From Phoronis australis (Eukaryota; Phoronida; Phoronidae): a DNA stretch of 32,175 nucleotides. The stretch lies in NCBI GenBank assembly GCA_002633005.1, contig NMRA01000488.1, positions 57,860 through 90,034 on the forward strand. The letters are read 5' to 3'. The notes beneath the pieces are model-generated. The model was not told the DNA's origin. It ran no database searches and worked only from the letters and a program-made list of their open reading frames with translations. Positions within the stretch are counted from its first letter, which is position 1. The number at the start of each line of letters is the position of its first letter. The translations under genes and the position numbers were made by a program. Below, piece after piece: positions 25,463 to 32,175 of this stretch.

Positions 25463-25977
25463 AGGACCTTTCATATTAATGTCACCACTTTGATGTTTTG
25501 GGGAGTTGCGGTCAGTATGAACGCTTAACTTCGGTCCTGGATCGATGTTAACAGCGCTAGTTAACTTCGCAGTAAACAGGTGGATTTAACAGCAGAGCGT
25601 CGATGCTGCGGTCCAGTAAGACAGATCATCTTCGGTCCCATCGAAGTTATTGCCAGGTGCCACTGATATTGTCAACAATTAAAGGGTAGTGTTGTCGCTA
25701 AGAATTGCTGATATTTTGCTTGAATAATCACCAATCGAATTAAAAATAAGTGTTATGTCAATTAGCACATGCAAATGTTCCCAAATTGTCACATTAAAAA
25801 AATCTTAGCGTGCAGCACTACCTTGCGTCTTGCAATAACTTTGATGACAACAGCGACACCTACCGTTTACTAACTTCGATGTCCATTAACTACCGAAGCC
25901 GGTATGAACGGTTTAGTTAACTTCGCAGTTTAGGTCGACGCTCCACTCAGACCGGAGTTGTCAGAATAAAACGGTCT
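25463..25977 (+). mobile_element. Harbinger-like MITE, copy 1
   Basis: 515 bases starting AGGACCTTTCATATT; the right end in reverse reads AGACCGTTTTATTCT. TAT flanks both sides (25460-25462 and 25978-25980). Inside are many TTAACTTCG-type repeats at both ends, and no transposase frame. It aligns along its whole length with the reverse complement of 27602-28056, which defines the boundaries. Confidence 0.7.
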
Positions 25978-27601
25978 TATGTCGTAACGTAACATGTTAG
26001 GCTGTTTCCAGATTTTGCAGCAATGCAACCAGCCTGTACAGATCTGGTAATAACAATTTTGTGTAATTATTTTTGTACGGAGCAGAATTGTCATATTTCA
26101 GCTCAAAATTTGAACAGCAAATCAAGGCTTGTGAGTTTGTGTATCCAGAATATTACAACACTGGGTAGTATATGGAAAAGCAGTTTCCAAACAGAGCTTT
26201 AGATATTAGAAAACAAATGTTTTCAAATTAAAATAGCGTCAGATTCTGTTGTGTATTTATTATTCACTCAACACAATGTGCCAAAAGAAGTTGGCAATGA
26301 AACAAAGGACTTTGGACAGAAAATCAAACCCCAAGTCTTAAAACAGGCAAAGCTCAGTTAATCACTGAAAACCAATTGGCCCTCACTCACAAACACTGAA
26401 TATCCAATATTGCACAAACACAAGATGTAAACCACCAGCAGATCCCAAAGCAGTTGCAGGTTATGTAGGACCATATGGACAAGTCTGACCTGTGTATTTT
26501 GCCAAATATCTTCAACATTTTAGATTTTAACATTGGAAAACATGTATAAATATACACACATATTTATATACAATTGAGTTGAAAGCCCCCCCGAAGTCGA
26601 AAGTAGAACATTCAAAAAACAAATTTTTGGAAACAGTGTAAAAAGCATAGTATCTAATAGTTTCATATGAATTTGATCCGCCATTTCTGAGATGCGATGT
26701 TCCAAAGTTAGCCAAATATGGACACTTCTCTAGAGACATACATAACATTAACAAGTACCATTGACTGCACAGACTCTACTGGGTGACCATATCAGTTAGG
26801 AGAGTCCTCGCACCAACACTGACCACTTGCTTGGAAAACAATTTCAATAGCAACTTAGATGACCTTCCTTATCACATAATTAGCTCCTTCAATATGTGTA
26901 CACCCACACTCCCCGACCTCACAGGTCACCAGGGACATACCAAATACCCACTAACTGATAAAGCTTTCTCACCAACGCAGCAAATTCCCTGGTTTGCAGA
27001 ATTCCGCTCTATAATAAAGAGTAACTCTGGGACTTAATTAGCCATCGCAACTCAAATGAATGAGTAAAATGCGAAGTTGTGCAACACGGCTCCAGTGGGA
27101 AATGGTAACTTCACTTCTGCTGGAATAATCACTAGAGGTCGCAACATCAATCACATGAGAGTCAAGGGGCATATCTGTGTGCTCTCCCACATAAAGGAAA
27201 AAGATTTACAGAAATCAGAGAGAAAATAACACTGGTCAATCTGTCATTATTTAACGTACACACCTATGCTTGGCTTGACGCCCACTCCCACCCTCAATTT
27301 ACACAATCAAGACTTCCTTGAAAGCAACCATATCAGAATTTCTATACACTTTTACATTAAAACGTACTCAAATACGTCAGACCACTCTCTACAATTAGGT
27401 TTTATTTAACTCTTGCACGCAACAATAACAAATTAACCCAAATAGATAAAAACTTATCCAGACTCCTCGAAATGTCTGTCTTTAAAAGACTACGAAGGTA
27501 AACTCAAGTTAACCCAACCCCTGAAGTATGAATTCCCTACTTCAAGGCAATCAGAGGAATATAGTATATACGAGCACTAACCAACACAAAATGGTATCTT
27601 A

Positions 27602-28056
27602 AGGCCCTTTCATATTGACTAAACTCTGGTCTGAGCGGAGTGTCGACTTAAACAGCGCAGTTAACTGACCGTTCATACTAATGAACATCGAATTAAACGG
27701 TAGGTGACGCTGTCATCATCGAAGTTTTCAATGTGACAATTTAGGAACATTTACATGTGTTAAGTGAAATTAAACTAATTTTTAAATTGATTGGTGATTA
27801 TTAGAGCAAAATATAAGCAGCTATTAGTGACAGCACTGCCCTGTAATTGTTGACGATAACAGTGGCACAAGGCGATAACTTCAATTGGACCGAAGTTAAC
27901 CATTCATACTGCACCACAGCGTCGACGCTCCGCTGTTAAATCCACCTGTTAACTGCAATGTTAACTGGAGCTGTTAACTTCGATCCAGGACCGGAGTTAA
28001 GCATTGACCGTAACTCCCCAAACCACTGACACATAGACATTAGTGTGAAAGGCCCT
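27602..28056 (-). mobile_element. Harbinger-like MITE, copy 2 (opposite orientation)
   Basis: 455 bases. The left end is AGGCCCTTTCATATTG and the right end in reverse is AGGGCCTTTCACAC, flanked by TTA on both sides (27599-27601 and 28057-28059). A 3-bp TTA duplication and GGCCCTTTCA-type termini fit PIF/Harbinger-derived MITEs. Shared internal blocks with copy 1 include AATAATCACCAATC and AAATTGTCACATT (read in copy 1 orientation). Confidence 0.72.
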
Positions 28057-28866
28057 TTAGGAATAAATTTACTTTAGCCCCACAATCCAACCTTCTTATG
28101 TCGAGTTTGGCCTTCAAGCAAAGAAGTGGTAAATGCCATATAGCAAAACAATTTGAGGTTCAAACAAGCCAAGCAAGTTGGCCATCTCGTCCAGAACATT
28201 GTGAACTTCAGATTTTCACCAACCAATAATATGCACAAAAAGGAATTTCAAAAATATCCTGAGGAAACACCCACAAGCTCTACACATCCATTTATAAACA
28301 GCCAGTCCAAAATATTCTGTCTCTTTTCACATCCAATTGTTTACAGCCTTAGGAGAGACAACATATAAACATGGCTAAGATAAAAACATCAGGAGACAAA
28401 TTCCAATAGGGAGATTCACAATGGATGATGCTGGTCATAGACAAATAACCTATTGCAAGTATACTACCACTTTTTTACCAGGCCAATAATCATTGAACAT
28501 CACAGAATACCTACAATCCAGATGGTCCTATTTAAATATTTATGTTCCAACAACTTTCCTGTAAACAGACTCAGGCAGTTAGACAAGGAATGAGAAACTG
28601 ATACCAACAAAACCACAAAGTTCAAAAGACCTCCTCTACTGGTCCTGATCATTTCTCTGCAACAGTGATACCCAGTCAGCAGGCCAGCAATACAACATCA
28701 GCAAGGTTTATCAACACGACCAAAACAATGGAGGCACTTAAGTGATTGTTAATTGCAAAACAAACATATAGTAAAATACACTTTTTAACGTGTATATTTT
28801 TATCGCTAATATTTGTAGTTAAAACTCTAAAGAGAATAGCACGGCAGCAAGCAGCCACTGCGGTAA

Positions 28867-28977
28867 TAGTGACGTACAGTACAGGAGTTCCTGCATTTTG
28901 AGACATCAACCAGTTTTCTACACAAAGTAACGAGCATCAAACTGGTTCTCAAAATCCAGGACCTCCTGTACGTGACT
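28867..28977. mobile_element. foldback element, family F, copy C
   Basis: Left arm TAGTGACGTACAGTACAGG then TTCCTGCATTTTGAGACATC; right arm in reverse GTCACGTACAGGAGGTCCTG then GATTTTGAGAACCAGTTTG. Shares the TTTTGAGAACCAGTTTGATG core with copies A and B but has different outer arms. Confidence 0.6.
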
Positions 28978-31594
28978 ACATTGCTCTCATGTATGCATAT
29001 CTGGTCGAGACATGAGCAGTGTTGTATGGCCGTCATTTTACACATTCTGTAACATCTCTTAGCCATCTGCGTTCTTATTGTTCTTTGGAGCATTGCAAAT
29101 ATATGAAGCGTTTGACAGGATTGGCGTGTCTTCATCCAATTTAACATAGAACACATTAAGCTCACAGGAGCAGCAAAAACACTAGCAGTGTTATGGTGGC
29201 AAAAAGACTATGACAAGACGGATGTTCTGTTGGCAAAGGGGTTGTTTTTGCCAGCATGTTAGTTTCTTTCCTGGCAACACACATTGCTTTTAAAGTAATA
29301 ATTGATGTCACATTACATTCATTCCCTGAAATGGATTGATTGAGACAACCAACGATAACACAAGCCTCCCAGTTTCCCCTAGACATGCGTGTCGTTTGAA
29401 GTACTAGTAAGTTGTCTGGCCACATTAAATCTTACATTACATTAAATCTAGGAAAAACAGGAGTAGTAAATGGGTTAACTCAAACCACAAGCAAAAGAGG
29501 CCCTTGCAACCAATCACATTGGTTGTATTTTCCCCACCGGCAAACGAAGTCGCAAAACTCAAGTATTTTAGCCAGTTTGAAAACGGGGTAGTGCATAAAG
29601 CAAAGCAGTGAGCATTTTAGCCAGACTACTTGAAAGAATGATTTTATTTGAAAAACTGTTCATAGGAAAATGTTATTTATGTAAATGGCCCAGAAAGTGT
29701 AGAGGGAAAGGCTTATATCTGATTAACATGGTGACATTTTGAATGCGTCTTAGCCTTATGTGACCTTAAGAAAGTCAGTCTCCACAAGTCTGTATCTCGT
29801 GGCAGTACTCAAAGCAATTCTGGAAGGAATAAAATTAACGTAACTTCATGGTAGGCAATCTTCTTTATGATACGCAATCTTAACTCTATCCTCAGTCATA
29901 TAGCGAAAATAGCGATAATAGCGGACATCCCATTTCGTCCACAAAAACTTACGGCAATTTCCTGTGTAAGTTCCCAATGAATATCCACATCAGCCACAAC
30001 ATCAGGTCAACGCAGACAAAAAGTGTGAAATCTGGCAACAGTTGTCAGAGCCCCCAAGTGTGAACTATTATCAGAAATGTCACAACGCCAGTGTCAGGGC
30101 CTAATCAGTAAAGGAGGTGGTTAATCCACTCAATTATTACACTTCAACACCAGTCTAAGCCAATCTGTTGACATTTGTAACATAACCTTTCAAGCAGACG
30201 TCAGCCATTAGTCAAAATATCAACCCACAATTCTTTTTTCATTTCTTAACTCAGAACAATATATTTGGTATATCCCAATTATGTTGAATTACACAAGGGT
30301 TAACTTGTTTAATTTGCACTTGAAATGCCTAAGAAAAGACACCAGTATGACTTCTGCAAAATTATAACGTCAATAAAAATGGGTACCAGGCATCTATTCA
30401 TGGGCTATTTGAAGAAGCAATTCCATGGACTAATGGGTACAACAGAAACGTTTGTGAGAGCTGAAACAGCTGAAAAACAACCAGGAACTCTCTTGTGTTC
30501 TATAACATGCCAAACACTTCAAAACACTTCCAAGGACATGCGTAACTAAAAAGAACCAAACAGAAAAAAGTCTTGCTTGCTTGCACAACCAGCCATGCAC
30601 TGATATAATGGATGGCAGCCATTCATTGAAAACTGCTCTCTTTAAACATAAGTGCCAATCAAGGCAGTTAATTAAATAGGACCCCACATGGTTTGGAACA
30701 AACTGCCGTGATACTGGTTTAGAATAGTCCATCTGTGTTATAGCTTAGAGAGATCACATCTGCATTGAAAATTTTGAAAAGAACAAAAATGCAAAACAAT
30801 AATCTCTAAGTCCATAACAAATTATTTTATCATGAACAAATGGACATCCAGGCAACTCAAACATAGAGAAGTAGCTTGGAAGACAAAACAAACTTACCAG
30901 TGATAATCTTCCCAACAGAGACAGAAAACCATTACTGATGAGCTTAGAGTCCAGTTAAATAAACAGTAACATTCATACCCCTTGGGGTATATCAAAACAG
31001 GCTACCAATCAGAACATAACAATATTCTGCCATCAACACTGCTGACCACCCCCATAGCAAATTCCCCACACAGCTTTATGTAATACACAGCACTGACCAC
31101 ATCCAAATAGAGGGTTAAGTCCATAGTAAATTCAGTTGTAGCTCTGACCTCAGACCTTTTGTGGAAGTTGTGACCACTCTGAGAGCACAAATAATATTTT
31201 CCACTTGCAACAATGAATACCACAGGTCCCTGTTGTCCATCTATTATGTTCTGGCTGTATCCCTATTTGTTCATGGCATTATCCACTAGGAAAGGTGTGC
31301 CAAAGATCAAAGGAGCCTTCCAATAGACTCCAAGGTAAAGTGAATGGGTCCAGTCATTCATACATGTAGAATCTCAAAAACTGTCATGTGACAACCTGTT
31401 TTCTTTTTTTAATGCCTGCCGTTTTCTGTGTCGGCATTAACTACGAAATATGCCCAACTGGGTCAACTTGTAATAAATCTTCACCTCATCTGAAGTGAGA
31501 TGAGAACAATCAACTACAAATGACCTAGTTTTATCTCTAAATATAACATAATAAGGTCAACTCTAGTTTTCCTTCTATTTTACTTTTGTCATAC

Positions 31595-31744
31595 AAACGC
31601 ACGGGTTAACGCCCTGCGTGCTTAATTTGGGAAACCCTGATACAGGGGGTGGGCGATTACCCAAGCAGTGGGCGCTTACACCGAAAACTGACATTAAGTC
31701 AGGGATAAGCCATTAACCGGCCATGGGCGTTAACCCGTGAGTTT
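31595..31744. mobile_element. small TIR element with GGGCG-TTA motifs
   Basis: AAACGCACGGGTTAACGCCC at 31595-31614 is matched in reverse by AAACTCACGGGTTAACGCCC at 31744-31725 (19 of 20). Inside are GTGGGCGATTACCC and GTGGGCGCTTACAC, further variants of the arm motif. No coding frame and no clear target duplication. Confidence 0.55.
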
Positions 31745-32157
31745 ACGGTACATCAGAAATCAGCAGAACAACTAGCCTCAAACTAAAAAACATCAATCTC
31801 ACCTCCAGATTTTCATAGGTTTTAAAAATCATCATCTGACCATTAGCAAGTGAACACCTCAGTTCTAAAATCGTTGAAAATATCTTACTGATGTAAAGCC
31901 ACTAAGAAAAGGCAGCAATCACTAAGACGAATATTGACTGAATGTTATGAAGCAGCACACTACTGATTTGTACAATCACTGAGACAAGTTTGATGACAAT
32001 AGGGTTGAACACCCTGGTTTATAAATTACCAAGGTTTGATCAGTAGCTGACGAGATGAAATGCTTTTAATTAAAATAGCTATGCGTTGGCGTTGATGGGA
32101 ATTCAAGACAAAGAGTAATCATCAAGCAGATAAGTAAGGCGTTGCCATTAGTCAACG

Positions 32158-32174
32158 CGGGGGGGGGGGGGGGG
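32158..32174. repeat. terminal poly-G run
   Basis: About 17 consecutive G at the right edge, ended by T. A mononucleotide repeat or a low-quality contig end. Confidence 0.8.
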
Positions 32175-32175
32175 T

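Larger units (their letters stand above)
24158..32175. other. 8 kb with no recognised gene: KANK 5' intron or upstream region
   Basis: No frame here resembles a KANK N-terminus or any known family. The recognisable content is two copies of one MITE, foldback copy C, a TIR element and a terminal G-run. The KANK initiator exon and promoter may lie here unrecognised or beyond the window. Confidence 0.5.

Noticed and set aside
28676-29425. Three - strand frames considered as a KANK first exon
   Set aside because: No resemblance to a KANK N-terminus and no convincing donor in the phase required by the split codon at 24157.
31410-31440. Hairpin TTAATGCC...GGCATTAA
   Set aside because: An 8-bp stem with a 16-base loop is within chance expectation for this much AT-rich sequence, and no copies were noticed.
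32158-32174. Poly-G run as a G-quadruplex or telomere-like end
   Set aside because: A pure homopolymer at a window edge is more likely a simple repeat or poor-quality end; there is no telomeric hexamer.

Overview
This is animal nuclear genomic DNA. Two conserved metazoan genes are split into many short exons with GT-AG introns, the intergenic and intronic DNA is AT-rich, and it is full of small non-coding inverted-repeat elements. A single N at 5988 and a terminal G-run suggest a draft-assembly contig. Product sequences are clearly related to, but diverged from, the human proteins. An invertebrate, perhaps a marine deuterostome or lophotrochozoan, is the likely source, but I cannot name the species from sequence alone.

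Layout. On the + strand, positions 949-6759 carry the last seven coding exons of the exosome cap subunit EXOSC2/Rrp4 (251 complete residues plus stop; the start exon(s) lie left of the window or were not recognised). On the - strand, positions 24157-10087 carry nine coding exons of a KANK protein (KN motif, coiled coil, long low-complexity middle, acidic segment, five C-terminal ankyrin repeats). These nine exons join in one frame to 1,636 complete residues plus stop. The first coding exon with the ATG was not identified and should lie above 24157, possibly beyond the window. The two genes converge tail to tail across about 3.3 kb (6760-10086). From 24158 to the right edge I see no gene, only candidate mobile elements.

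The genes have no obvious functional link. EXOSC2 acts in 3'-to-5' RNA processing and decay. KANK proteins act at the cell cortex and adhesion rim, linking talin, liprin and kinesin to actin and microtubule control.

The unexplained structure is mostly repeats: a foldback family with three copies; two oppositely oriented copies of a roughly 0.5 kb MITE with 3-bp A/T target duplications; a 138-bp hAT-like MITE with a 5-bp duplication; several other terminal-inverted-repeat units; a tRNA-like (SINE-like) segment; and a 465-bp near-duplicate around the N that may be an assembly artefact. Within KANK, the cysteine-rich KN motif, the SIGVG-type repeats and a two-unit repeat encoded by the 1.17-kb exon are the points most worth following. 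I found no operon, CRISPR array, rRNA, intact tRNA or new multi-gene system.
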